A model generated the notes under the pieces. That model worked only from the letters and a program-made list of their open reading frames with translations. It did no database searches and had not been told where the DNA came from. A stretch of DNA of 64,000 bases, taken from NCBI RefSeq assembly GCF_001570565.1, contig NZ_BBXE01000032.1:62001-126000 (forward strand), in the 5' to 3' direction. Of this stretch, positions 35,290-42,590 are shown piece by piece (position 1 is the first letter of the stretch; each line of letters begins with the position of its first letter). The translations under genes were made by a program, and so were the position numbers. This DNA comes from Herbidospora yilanensis (GTDB lineage Bacteria > Actinomycetota > Actinomycetes > Streptosporangiales > Streptosporangiaceae).

Positions 35290-35324
35290 CATGTACTTGG
35301 TTGCACCACTCTTACCGACACCCC
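35290..35324 (-). repeat. Right end repeat of the nested element
   Basis: Inverted copy of the left end with about 4 differences, ending CCCC and followed by the TACCC duplication. Confidence 0.88.
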
Positions 35325-36117
35325 TACCCGCACGCCGGGCCGCTGCTGGGCGCGCGCTGGAATGAAGACCTCATCGCCGGTTGCTGGCCGGATCTGCTGC
35401 GGATGGCCGGGTCGCTGAAGTACGGCCAGGCCACCGCCTCGCTGATCGTCGGCAAGTGGTCGGCCGCCTCGCGGCAGAACACCCTGGCCGCCGCGCTGAA
35501 GGAGTGGGGCATGCTGCGCAGGACCGTCCACCTGGCCAAATACCTGTCGGACCCCGTCTTCAGAAGGAAGATCTCCCGCCAGCTCAACAAGGGCGAGAGC
35601 CTGCACGCGCTCCGCCGTGACCTGCACTACGCCCAGCAGGGCACCATCACCCGGCCGCACCTGGAGCAGCAGACCGAGCAGGCGTGGTGCCTGACCCTGC
35701 TGACCAACGCGGTGGTCGCCTGGACGACCGAATATTATTCCAGGGCGGTGCTGGAGCTGCGTTCCCAGGGTCGGGACGTGCCGGACGAGATCCTGTCGCA
35801 CATCTCGCCCGGCCACAGCGACAACATCAACTTCTTCGGCGTCATCAACGTGGACGTGGAGGCGGAACTGGCCAAGCTCGACACCAGCGGCTGGCGGCCG
35901 TTGCGGCCGGCGCAGCTGCGCGAGCTGGGTCTGACGCCCTAAGGGCCAAACCCCTCGGGCGAACCTTGGTCTACGCCGATGGCCGACGATAGTGTCGGCC
36001 ATCGGCAGCGGGCGGGCGGCGAACGGGCTAGGTCGAAGGCGACATCGCGTCGGTGCGATAGTGGGCCTGGGCGATCGACACCCATCCGTGAGCCGATCAG
36101 GTCGAAAGGCGCAGCGC

Positions 36118-36193
36118 ATGGCCGCAGAGAGCACCACCGACAACGCCACGGCGAAACTGGCGGTACTGATCGACGCCGACAACACCCCCCCCC
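36118..36193 (+). pseudogene. NYN-domain protein, 5' fragment only
   Basis: ATG 36118 opens MAAESTTDNATAKLAVLIDADNTPP. KLAVLIDADN is the first strand and metal-binding Asp motif of NYN/LabA-type nuclease domains. The frame is lost straight after, at a run of nine C followed by GGGG, where unrelated DNA begins. Only 25 codons remain, so the gene was cut by an insertion or deletion. It lies 175 bp after the end of tnpA. Confidence 0.6.
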
Positions 36194-36231
36194 GGGGCTC
36201 CGGGACTCTACTGACGGGTAGCTACGCTAAG
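36194..36231 (+). repeat. Single 38-bp GGGG...TAAG sequence, possible orphan Tn3 end
   Basis: Starts GGGGCTCCGGGACTC and ends CTACGCTAAG, exactly 38 bp, the length and terminal bases typical of Tn3-family ends. It begins at the point where the NYN gene is broken. I found no partner copy in the window. It could also simply be the left flank of an IS110-type element whose start codon follows at 36353. Confidence 0.4.
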
Positions 36232-36352
36232 GACGGATCGGGGGATTGACGCTGGTGAGCGACGGGATCGCTCGGTTGGTTGGCTTTGGAGGTCTCCACC
36301 AGCACCGCTTGTAGGTCAGTGCTGACACCACCCAGACCAGGAGGGCACCCTA

Positions 36353-36607
36353 GTGTTGGTGGGAGTTGACACCACCCTGGCGGGCGCGCAAGCGGAGCTC
36401 GTAGAGCAGGCCAAGGGGTGGGAGAACCCGAACCCCGACATTCCCGAACACGTCCGCGATCAGGCCGAACTGCGGGCGGGACACGCACGCACCAAACTGG
36501 AGTGGGCGAAGAGCCTGAGCAAACGACTGTCTGAGGGCGCCTACACCATGGCCGATGATCCGGGTTCGTGGCGAACGGTCCACGATCCCCTCAAGATGCG
36601 CTTCTAA
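36353..36607 (+). pseudogene. Chimeric fragment: IS110-like transposase start fused to a PadR C-terminus
   Basis: The frame reads MLVGVDT, the usual opening of IS110-family transposases, and then switches to AELVEQAKGWENPNPDIPEHVRDQAEL, a near copy of the last 72 residues of the PadR regulator downstream. The switch falls near 36390, the left edge of the 354-bp duplication. A product, if made, would lack both a nuclease site and a DNA-binding domain. Confidence 0.6.
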
Positions 36608-36744
36608 TCAACCTTGACTAGACGTTCCTCCTCGTGCACTCTGGCCAAGTAGTCAAATTGGAATAGTCTCTACCAATCCGTTCGCAACACCGAGAGAAGG
36701 ACTCGAACCCATGGGAAAGTTCGCGATCGAGACGAGAGGGTTGA
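36390..36744 (+). repeat. Upstream copy of a 354-bp direct duplication
   Basis: Matches 37135-37488 almost base for base. It contains the PadR 3' end, the intergenic operator region and the first 11 codons of the ABC ATPase gene. Most differences cluster in about 20 bp of the promoter (36656-36676), where the second operator palindrome is lost in this copy. Confidence 0.88.
36605..36620. promoter_or_regulatory. PadR-operator-like palindrome before the padR gene
   Basis: TAATCAACCTTGACTA, 7-bp arms with one mismatch around CC. The same sequence is at 37350 and a perfect version at 37395, both before the ABC ATPase. Autoregulation of the PadR gene is inferred. Confidence 0.55.
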
Positions 36745-36758
36745 GCGGAGGTGGGCGT

Positions 36759-37352
36759 ATGTCGGCGACGAAGCTCCTGGTACTCGGTATCGTGCACCTC
36801 TCCGGCGGCGCACATGGCTACCAGGTGCGGTCCGAACTGCAGAGCTGGGGTGCGGAGAGTTGGGCCAAGATCAAGCCCGGCTCGATTTATCACGCGCTGA
36901 AGAAGGCGGCGGCTGATGGCCTCCTCACCGAACACGCCGAGCCGGGCAACTCCGGGCCGGAGCGCGTTTTGTACCGCGCGACAGCTCGGGGACGTGACGA
37001 GATGGTCGAACTGGTCCGCGACGGTCTGCGGCGCACCCACGACGCGGACATGCTCAACGCGTCCATCGCCATGTTGCCCATGCTGACCAGGACAGATGCC
37101 ATCGCGCAGGTTAACGAGCGGGTCGCGCGCCTGGAAGCGGAGCTCGTAGGGCAGGCCAAGGGGTGGGAGAACCCGAACCCCGACATTCCCGAGCACGTCC
37201 GCGATCAGGCCGAACTGTGGGCGGGACACGCACGCACCGAACTGGAGTGGGCGAAGAGCCTGAGCAAACGACTGTCTGAGGGCGCCTACACCATGGCCGA
37301 TGATCCGGGTTCGTGGCGAACGGTCCACGATCCCCTCAAGATGCGCTTCTAA
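36759..37352 (+). CDS. PadR-family transcription regulator
   Basis: 197-aa PadR-type repressor. The winged helix is LLVLGIVHLSGGAHGYQVRSELQSWG...IKPGSIYHALKKAAADGLL (about 5-65), and the C-terminal helical dimerisation region ends ...YTMADDPGSWRTVHDPLKMRF. ATG 36759 has GGAGGTG 7 bases upstream. A frame open from 36711 would add MGKFAIETRGL, which is only the duplicated start of the ABC ATPase gene. It lies 102 bp before that ATPase, with two operator-like palindromes between, and probably represses the exporter until a toxic compound binds. Confidence 0.9.
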   Translation: MSATKLLVLGIVHLSGGAHGYQVRSELQSWGAESWAKIKPGSIYHALKKAAADGLLTEHAEPGNSGPERVLYRATARGRDEMVELVRDGLRRTHDADMLNASIAMLPMLTRTDAIAQVNERVARLEAELVGQAKGWENPNPDIPEHVRDQAELWAGHARTELEWAKSLSKRLSEGAYTMADDPGSWRTVHDPLKMRF

Positions 37353-37488
37353 TCAACCTTGACTAGACGTTCCTCCTCGTGCACTCTGGCCAAGTAGTCA
37401 AACTTGACTAGCTCAACCAATCCGTTCGCAACACCGAGAGAAGGACTCGAACCCATGGGAAAGCTCGCGATCGAGACGAGAGGGTTGA
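37135..37488 (+). repeat. Downstream copy of the 354-bp direct duplication
   Basis: Partner of 36390-36744. This copy is in its functional setting: padR 3' end, both operators, and the start of the ATPase gene. Confidence 0.88.
37350..37410. promoter_or_regulatory. Two PadR-operator-like palindromes before the exporter operon
   Basis: TAATCAACCTTGACTA at 37350-37365 and TAGTCAAACTTGACTA at 37395-37410, the second with perfect 7-bp arms. They are 45 bp apart centre to centre, on one helix face if four turns are counted. They sit in the gap before the ABC ATPase gene. Confidence 0.65.
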
Positions 37489-38420
37489 AGAAGAGCTTCG
37501 GCAAGACCCACGCGGTCGCCGGTGTGGATCTGGCCGTGAGCGCCGGTGGCGTGTACGGCGTGCTCGGCCCGAACGGGGCGGGCAAGACCACCACGATCCG
37601 CATACTCGCCACGCTCCTGCGCCCCGACGCCGGAGAGGCGCAAGTGCTCGGCTACGACGTCGTGCGTGATGCGCGTTCGGTACGGACCCGGGTGAGCCTT
37701 ACCGGGCAGTTCGCGTCGGTCGATGAGGATCTCACCGGGGTGGAGAACCTGTTGCTGCTCGCCAGGCTGCTCGGCTACTCGCGCCCGCGGGGCAGGCGGC
37801 GAGCGGCCGACCTGCTCGACGCGTTTGGCCTCGCCAATGCCGCCGACCGGCAGGTGAAGAAGTACTCCGGCGGGATGCGCCGGCGCATCGACATCGCAGC
37901 GAGCCTGGTCGTCCCCCCGGAACTGATCTTCCTCGACGAGCCGACCACCGGGCTCGACCCGCGCAGCAGGAACCAGGTGTGGGAGATCGTCAGGGGTTTG
38001 GTCGCCGAAGGCACGACCGTGTTGTTGACCACGCAGTACCTCGACGAGGCCGACCAGCTGGCCGACCGCATAGCGGTGATCGACCACGGGAAGGTCATCG
38101 CCGAGGGCTCCAGCGGCCAGCTCAAGGCATCGGTCGGCGCCGGCTCGCTGCACGTACGCCTCCGTAGTCCCGAGCAGCGGGCCGAGGCCGAGCGGGTCCT
38201 TGCCGCCGCTCTCGACGTGCCGGCCGAACCGTCCGCCGACCCGGTCGCGCTGTCCGCGCGGATCTCCGACCCCGAGCGGGTCGCCCGCGCCCTGGCCGAG
38301 CTATCCCGCAGCGGCATCGACGTCACCGAGTTCGCGCTCGGTCAGCCGAGCCTGGACGAGGTGTTCCTCGCCCTGACCGGACACGCCGCCGAGGAGACAC
38401 CCCAGGAGGATGCCACATGA
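37455..38420 (+). CDS. ABC exporter ATP-binding protein, DrrA (daunorubicin resistance) type
   Basis: 321-aa ATPase. Walker A is [10 protein letters not shown], the signature is KYSGGMRRR, Walker [13 protein letters not shown], and the D-loop and H-loop region is [22 protein letters not shown]. The C-terminal tail ending [12 protein letters not shown] is typical of the DrrA subfamily. ATG 37455 follows AAGGA at 10-base spacing. Its stop overlaps the permease ATG by 4 bp. It powers export of hydrophobic drugs or metabolites under probable PadR control, and it is transposon cargo. Confidence 0.93.
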   Translation: MGKLAIETRGLKKSFGKTHAVAGVDLAVSAGGVYGVLGPNGAGKTTTIRILATLLRPDAGEAQVLGYDVVRDARSVRTRVSLTGQFASVDEDLTGVENLLLLARLLGYSRPRGRRRAADLLDAFGLANAADRQVKKYSGGMRRRIDIAASLVVPPELIFLDEPTTGLDPRSRNQVWEIVRGLVAEGTTVLLTTQYLDEADQLADRIAVIDHGKVIAEGSSGQLKASVGAGSLHVRLRSPEQRAEAERVLAAALDVPAEPSADPVALSARISDPERVARALAELSRSGIDVTEFALGQPSLDEVFLALTGHAAEETPQEDAT

Positions 38421-39259
38421 ATGCCACGTCCGCGGAGCAGGCGTCGGCGCCGGTCACCGAGGACGCGCTGCGCAGTGTGCTGGCCGGCGAGCGGCCGTCT
38501 AGCCCCGGCCCGGTGCTCACCTCGTTGACATTCGGCTGGCGCGCTTTGCTGAAGATCAAACACGTCCCGGAGCAGCTCGTCGACGTGACCATGTTCCCGA
38601 TCATGTTCACACTGATGTTCACCTACCTGTTCGGTGGCGCGCTCGCCGGGTCGACTCAGGAGTACCTGCAGTTCCTGCTGCCCGGCATCCTGGTGCAGGC
38701 GAACGTCATGATCACCATGAACACCGGCATAACGCTGAACACCGACATCCAGAAGGGGGTGTTCGACAGGTTCAGGTCACTTCCGGTGTGGCGACCGTCG
38801 CCGCTGGTCGGCGCCCTGCTCGGCGATGTGATGCGCTACTCGATCGGGTCGGCGATCGTGATCACGCTCGGACTGGTCCTAGGGTTCCGGCCGGAGGGTG
38901 GCGCCGTCGGCGTGGTGCTGTCGGTCGCGCTGCTGCTGGTGTTCTCGTTCTGCCTGTCGTGGCTGTGGACGATGCTCAGCCTGATCCTGCGCACGCCGAA
39001 CTCGGTGGCGGGAGTCAGCATGATGGTGATGTTCCCACTGACGTTCGTGAGCAACATCTTCGTGGACCCGAAGACGATGCCCGGGTGGATGCAGGCGGTC
39101 GTCGAGGTCAACCCGATCACCCACCTGGCGACCGTGGTACGCGGCCTGATGCACGGCTCGGTGCCCGCCGGGGAAATCGGCTGGGTGCTCGCCTCGTCCG
39201 TACTTCTCGTCGCGGTCTTCGGTCCCATCACCATGGTCCTCTACCGCAACAAGAAGTAG
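38417..39259 (+). CDS. ABC-2 type exporter permease, DrrB type
   Basis: 280-aa membrane subunit with six predicted helices. [30 protein letters not shown] and a late [35 protein letters not shown] are hallmarks of the DrrB/ABC-2 family. It overlaps the ATPase stop (ATGA). Together they form a two-component efflux pump. Confidence 0.92.
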   Translation: MNATSAEQASAPVTEDALRSVLAGERPSSPGPVLTSLTFGWRALLKIKHVPEQLVDVTMFPIMFTLMFTYLFGGALAGSTQEYLQFLLPGILVQANVMITMNTGITLNTDIQKGVFDRFRSLPVWRPSPLVGALLGDVMRYSIGSAIVITLGLVLGFRPEGGAVGVVLSVALLLVFSFCLSWLWTMLSLILRTPNSVAGVSMMVMFPLTFVSNIFVDPKTMPGWMQAVVEVNPITHLATVVRGLMHGSVPAGEIGWVLASSVLLVAVFGPITMVLYRNKK

Positions 39260-39362
39260 ATGCCGCTACCGCGAGCACTTGGTCGAAATCAACTCCGACA
39301 ACCCGGCCCACTCGGCCAACGCCATCACCGCCACCAGACCCGGACACGACAAGGAGAGCCGA

Positions 39363-39785
39363 ATGAGCGCCATCCCCAAGAACAACTCGGAAACCGTTGC
39401 GCACACGCCCGGGCGGGCGAGCAGCATCGGGGTCTGGATTCTGCAAGTCGTGCTGGCGGCGATAATCGCCGGCGGCGGAATCTCGAAGCTCGCCGGCGAC
39501 CCGGTCATGGTGGACATGTTCGCCGACATCGGGGCTGGCCAGTGGCTCCGGTACCTGGTCGGAGCGCTGGAGGTCGCGGGAGGGGTTGGACTTCTGATCC
39601 CGGCACTGGCGGGCATGGCCGGTCTCGGGCTGGTCGCGCTGCTGGCGGGTGCCACCATCACCAATCAATTCGTGCTCGAGCAGAGCCCCTGGCATCCGCT
39701 GGCATTCCTGGTGGTGGCGGCCGTGATCGCAAAGGCGCGCTGGTCGCGCACCGAGGCCGTCGTCGGCACGCTGCTCAGGCGCTGA
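39363..39785 (+). CDS. DoxX-family membrane protein
   Basis: 140-aa protein with four hydrophobic helices: WILQVVLAAIIAGGGISKLAG, YLVGALEVAGGVGLLIPAL, GMAGLGLVALLAGATITN and HPLAFLVVAAVIA. This is the DoxX/DoxD-like layout (helix 1 ...GxxKL, helix 2 ...G.ALE..GG.GLL). AAGGAG lies just before the ATG. It follows the exporter genes by about 100 bp and precedes the hydrolase by 27 bp. Function in this family is mostly unknown; links to redox stress have been described. Confidence 0.85.
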   Translation: MSAIPKNNSETVAHTPGRASSIGVWILQVVLAAIIAGGGISKLAGDPVMVDMFADIGAGQWLRYLVGALEVAGGVGLLIPALAGMAGLGLVALLAGATITNQFVLEQSPWHPLAFLVVAAVIAKARWSRTEAVVGTLLRR

Positions 39786-39812
39786 GACAAACCTCTCGAA
39801 CGGAGATGTGAG

Positions 39813-40646
39813 ATGAACGAGATGGCCTTTCGCGTGACGTCAAACGATGGCACCACCATCGCCTACGACCGGAAGGGAAGCGGTCCGGCCGTCATTCTGG
39901 TGGGCGGGGGACTCGACGACGGGGTGGAGAATGCGCCCTTGGCGCCGGCTCTCGCCGAGCGCTTCACGGTTTACAACTATGCCCGTCGGGGACGCGGCGC
40001 TAGCGGCTTCACCGAGCCCTACGCCGTGGAAAGGGAGATCGAGGACCTGGATGCGTTGATCGCGGAGGCAGGCGGCTCGGCACACCTGTTCGGGGCGTCC
40101 TCTGGTGGCGCGCTGGCGCTGGAAGCCGCCGCGGCTGGGTCAGCCATCGACACGATCGCCGTGTGGGAGGTGCCCTATGTGGTCGGGGACGACATACGCC
40201 CGCGATTCGAGGAGTACATCGCGGACACCCGACGCGCCTTCGACGCCGGGCGAGACGAGGAGGTTCTCGAACTGTTCATGCGCGTGACCGGCGCCTCCGA
40301 CGACAACATCGCGGCCAGGAAAGCGGCAGGCAAGCAGACGGCGCATTGGGCGGATTCGGTCGCCCTCGCGCCCACGCTGGTCCACGACAGCGTCTTCCTC
40401 AACCGCTACCAATTGCCGGCCGATCGACTGGCAACGGTCACCCAACCGGTCCTGGTCACCACCGGAGGACCGATCACGGTCCCCTACATGGCAGGCCTGC
40501 CCTCGGACTTCTTCGACCGCGCGGCCGACGAGCTCGCAGACCTACTACCCCACGCTCAACGGGAGACCCTCGAGGGGCCGGATCACGTCGTCGACCCACA
40601 GACCGTCGGCCCGCTGTTGCTACGGTTCTTCAGCAGCGAACGCTGA
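39813..40646 (+). CDS. Alpha/beta hydrolase
   Basis: 277-aa serine hydrolase. FRVTSNDGTTIAYDRKGSGPAVILVGGG opens the fold, YARRGRGASG follows, the nucleophile elbow is GASSGG, and a late LEGPDHVVDP holds the base His. It is the fourth gene of the PadR-linked cargo set. The substrate is unknown; hydrolysis of the compound exported by the DrrAB-type pump is one possibility. Confidence 0.87.
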   Translation: MNEMAFRVTSNDGTTIAYDRKGSGPAVILVGGGLDDGVENAPLAPALAERFTVYNYARRGRGASGFTEPYAVEREIEDLDALIAEAGGSAHLFGASSGGALALEAAAAGSAIDTIAVWEVPYVVGDDIRPRFEEYIADTRRAFDAGRDEEVLELFMRVTGASDDNIAARKAAGKQTAHWADSVALAPTLVHDSVFLNRYQLPADRLATVTQPVLVTTGGPITVPYMAGLPSDFFDRAADELADLLPHAQRETLEGPDHVVDPQTVGPLLLRFFSSER

Positions 40647-40658
40647 GGGGCCCGCGAG

Positions 40659-40961
40659 GTGCTGCGGGAAGACCGATTAGGCACCGCGCAAGCAGATCTT
40701 CGTCGCGCCAGGGACACGGGGCGGACAGGTGGTGTCGAGGTTGATGTCGTCGGCGGCATCACAGGCCTGATCCTGGGCGTGCGCGTCACCAACGTCTTCG
40801 TCACGCAAGGTCGGGCCGCCGTACTGACCTGGGCTTCAGTGGGACTCGACCTGGCCTACTCGCTGCTCATCGGTTCCGTCGTCGGTCGTACCCCGCACTC
40901 CGGGCCGACTCAGTACCGCCCACCGAAGCCCTGCGCAGCACATGACCAGACACCTCGGTAG
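40659..40961 (+). CDS. Possible small membrane protein or gene remnant
   Basis: A 100-codon frame from GTG 40659, 12 bp after the hydrolase stop. Two hydrophobic stretches are seen (VVGGITGLILGVRVTNVFV and VLTWASVGLDLAYSLLIGSVVG). No ribosome-binding site and no known family. The frame bias is weak, and it may be chance or a remnant. Confidence 0.3.
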   Translation: MLREDRLGTAQADLRRARDTGRTGGVEVDVVGGITGLILGVRVTNVFVTQGRAAVLTWASVGLDLAYSLLIGSVVGRTPHSGPTQYRPPKPCAAHDQTPR

Positions 40962-41064
40962 GGCCAGTGATTCCGGGCTGTGGTCGCATGCGGTCACCGT
41001 TCCCGGGCGGTGGCCCGGTGCCGAAAGTCGTGCCCACGGCGTGCTCACGTCAGGAGTGCCACCG

Positions 41065-41156
41065 ATGACGCAGCCGCGTTCCCGGGTCGACCTGTACGCG
41101 GCGATCCGACGGGATGCCCGATCTGGGATGTCCAACCGCGCGCTGCAGTTCCAGGG
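41065..41156 (+). pseudogene. IS21-like transposase N-terminal fragment
   Basis: After AGGAG and ATG the frame reads MTQPRSRVDLYAAIRRDARSGMSNRALQ, resembling the helix-turn-helix start of IS21-type transposases. It breaks off at 41156, where inverted resolvase DNA begins. About 30 codons remain. Confidence 0.5.
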
Positions 41157-41159
41157 CAG

Positions 41160-41310
41160 CTGACCGGCGGGCCGCCGTCCGACCCCGCGACAGCGGCGAG
41201 GTCGAGGCCGCGGCCGAGCCGCTTGTGCTCGTGCACCACGAGCGTGACCGCCACCTCCGCCGACCGCAGTTCCCGCCTCGATCGCCCGGCCGGCCGACTT
41301 CGGCTGGCCG
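41160..41310 (-). pseudogene. Inverted resolvase gene fragment
   Basis: Read on the minus strand it gives LRSAEVAVTLVVHEHKRLGRGLDLAAVA, nearly the same as residues of the intact resolvase at 41472-42368, but in opposite orientation and cut at both ends. It points to a second related Tn3 element, or a rearranged copy, having once been here. Confidence 0.7.
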
Positions 41311-41347
41311 TCGGCCGGCGCCGACATGCCTGCGGGCTGATGGCACT

Positions 41348-41465
41348 GCTGTTTCATAGGCGAACATCTATGAAACAGCGCTTTCAGCCGGACGCGTTCT
41401 GGGCGAACACCGTTTCATGAGTCGGTGCAAACGGGTGGCAGCCTGAAACACTCCTATGAAACGAT
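41348..41465. other. Probable res site of the Tn3 resolvase
   Basis: Directly before the resolvase gene are repeated TTTCAT/ATGAAA half-sites. Subsite I is a perfect 12-bp inverted repeat, GCTGTTTCATAG at 41348-41359 and CTATGAAACAGC at 41368-41379. A second unit holds CGTTTCATGA (about 41411-41420), and a third holds CTGAAACA and CTATGAAACG (about 41442-41462). Three dimer sites next to the resolvase gene is the usual res layout. Confidence 0.65.
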
Positions 41466-41471
41466 CTCGGG

Positions 41472-42368
41472 GTGATCGACGACGACTTCCTCCGCGTGGA
41501 GGCCCACGCCTGCCCGATGACCTCCTGCGCCGCCCCGGCCGGCTCGCCCTGCCGGACCGGCCGGGGCAAGGTGGCCGTCCAGTACCACACCGCCCGCTTC
41601 CGGCTCGTGCCAGAGTTCGCCAAGGCGCTCAACGTCCCCACTCCGGCCCTGCGCAAGCCGGGCACCCTGTGGATCGAGCTGCCCCGCCCGGTCGCGGCCG
41701 ACGCCGAACCGGCCGGGCACGCGCGGATCGGCTACGCCCGCGCCTCCACGCTCCGCCAATCCCTCGACACCCAGCTCGACGCGCTCAAGGCCGCCGGCGT
41801 CACCCGCGTCTTCGCCGAGAAGATCTCCACCCGCGCCACGGTGCGGCCCGAGCTCGACAAGGCTGTCACCCTGGCCCGGGAACTGCGCGCGGCCGGGGTG
41901 GCGGTCACGCTCGTGGTGCATGAGCACAAGCGGCTCGGCCGCGGCCTGGACCTGGCCGCCCTCGCCGAGCAACTGAAGGCGGCCGGCATCGGCCTGGAGT
42001 TCCTCACCGGCGAACTGCAGGGCTCCCACGACCCCTCGGGCGTGGTGTTCACCGTGCTCGCCGCCCTGTCGGGGATGGAACGCGAGTACATCCGCGACCG
42101 CACCCTGGAAGGCCACGAATCCGCCCGCGCCCGCGGCAAACATATCGGTGGCGCCGCCGTCACCGACGAGAACATGCTGTCCATGGCCCTGCACCTGCGC
42201 GGCCAGGACCTCAGCCTGCGCGACATCGCCGCCCGGCTCGTCATCACCAGCGGCAAGAAGAAGGGACGTCACCCCTCGGCCGCGACCGTCCTGCGCATGC
42301 TGCGCGACCACGACACCAGCATCACCGAGGTGGACGCCGGAGCCGACGATGCGAAGCAACGGCCGTAA
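41472..42368 (+). CDS. tnpR: Tn3-family serine resolvase with N-terminal extension
   Basis: 298-aa site-specific serine recombinase. The catalytic domain starts near residue 85 with IGYARASTLRQSLDTQLDAL, where the Ser in ARAST is the nucleophile, and continues with HKRLGRGLDLAALAEQL, GVVFTVLAALSGMEREYIRDRTLEG and a C-terminal helix-turn-helix (LRDIAARLVIT...PSAATVLRML). The first 80 residues form an extra domain with CPMTSCAAPAGSPCRTGRGKVAVQYHTAR, a possible zinc-binding part. It would resolve cointegrates at the repeats just upstream. It is the only intact mobility gene in the large transposon. Confidence 0.9.
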   Translation: MIDDDFLRVEAHACPMTSCAAPAGSPCRTGRGKVAVQYHTARFRLVPEFAKALNVPTPALRKPGTLWIELPRPVAADAEPAGHARIGYARASTLRQSLDTQLDALKAAGVTRVFAEKISTRATVRPELDKAVTLARELRAAGVAVTLVVHEHKRLGRGLDLAALAEQLKAAGIGLEFLTGELQGSHDPSGVVFTVLAALSGMEREYIRDRTLEGHESARARGKHIGGAAVTDENMLSMALHLRGQDLSLRDIAARLVITSGKKKGRHPSAATVLRMLRDHDTSITEVDAGADDAKQRP

Positions 42369-42451
42369 TCCCTGGCCGGTACCCGAGCCCGAACTTCCTT
42401 GGCCATGATCCAACGTCGTGATCAAACCGAGACGCCAGGCGGCGGCTCTCG

Positions 42452-42509
42452 CGTTATCGCAGGTCAGGCGCTACTTCGTTGGAAATTTCTTCATTGCTAC
42501 CGGGACCCC
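42452..42509 (-). repeat. Right terminal inverted repeat of the large transposon
   Basis: Inverted partner of 30654-30711, ending ACCCC at 42509. Confidence 0.93.
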
Positions 42510-42514
42510 TGATG
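42510..42514. repeat. Target-site duplication TGATG, right
   Basis: Matches the five bases before the left end of the transposon. Confidence 0.9.
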
Positions 42515-42590
42515 GCACCCACACTGGCCGCAGTCCGGGAGAACAGAGTGGGGCCTCGCTCGCCGGCAGCGCGGCCCCGGTGGCGTGTCG

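Larger units (their letters stand above)
33215..35324. mobile_element. Nested 2.1-kb non-autonomous Tn3-type element inside tnpA
   Basis: It starts GGGGTGTCGGTAAGACTCGT and ends with the inverted copy, with about 4 mismatches in 36 bp. It is flanked by TACCC on both sides (33210-33214 and 35325-35329), a 5-bp duplication. Inside are a third, inverted copy of the end at 33973-34015, a degraded piece of Tn3 transposase N-terminus, and one intact secreted-protein gene. It has no complete transposase or resolvase, so it must have been mobilised in trans. Confidence 0.9.
30798..35942 (+). pseudogene. tnpA: Tn3-family transposase tnpA, broken by two frameshifts and a 2.1-kb insertion
   Basis: The full protein can be pieced together. 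The N-terminal DUF4158-like part (MFSEEQLGQLCSFP...) runs to about 31065, where the frame shifts. The second part (YGKREQTRSDHLGQVARYLEW...) runs to about 31810, where a one-base loss in a GCGGACC-like run shifts the frame back. The third part holds the Tn3 catalytic region up to AKRYPG at 33214. The last part (YPHAGPLLGARWNEDL..., with NKGESLHALRR carrying the final acidic residue) resumes at 35325 and ends at 35942. Removing 33215-35324 and one TACCC restores AKRYPHAGPLLG exactly. The frameshifts could be sequencing errors, but the insertion alone inactivates the gene. Confidence 0.9.
30654..42509. mobile_element. Tn3-family transposon, 11.86 kb, with broken transposase and intact resolvase
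   Basis: Both ends carry the same 58-bp inverted repeat starting GGGGTCCCGGTAGCAATGAA; the outer 52 bp are identical and there is one mismatch at position 53. Directly outside lie TGATG (30649-30653) and TGATG (42510-42514), a 5-bp target duplication as made by Tn3 elements. Inside the left end is a Tn3 transposase gene and inside the right end a resolvase with a res-like region. Identical ends and an exact duplication mean the insertion is recent, yet the transposase is now broken, so movement would need help from a related element. Cargo: a PadR-regulated ABC exporter, DoxX protein and hydrolase. Confidence 0.93.

Noticed and set aside
36711-36758. Extended PadR N-terminus MGKFAIETRGLSGGGR
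   Set aside because: These codons are the duplicated start of the ABC ATPase gene; GGAGGTG and the family alignment place the start at 36759.
41348-41465. Repeated TTTCAT/ATGAAA units as a CRISPR-like or replication-origin array
   Set aside because: Spacing and position directly before a Tn3 resolvase gene fit a res site; units are few and inverted.
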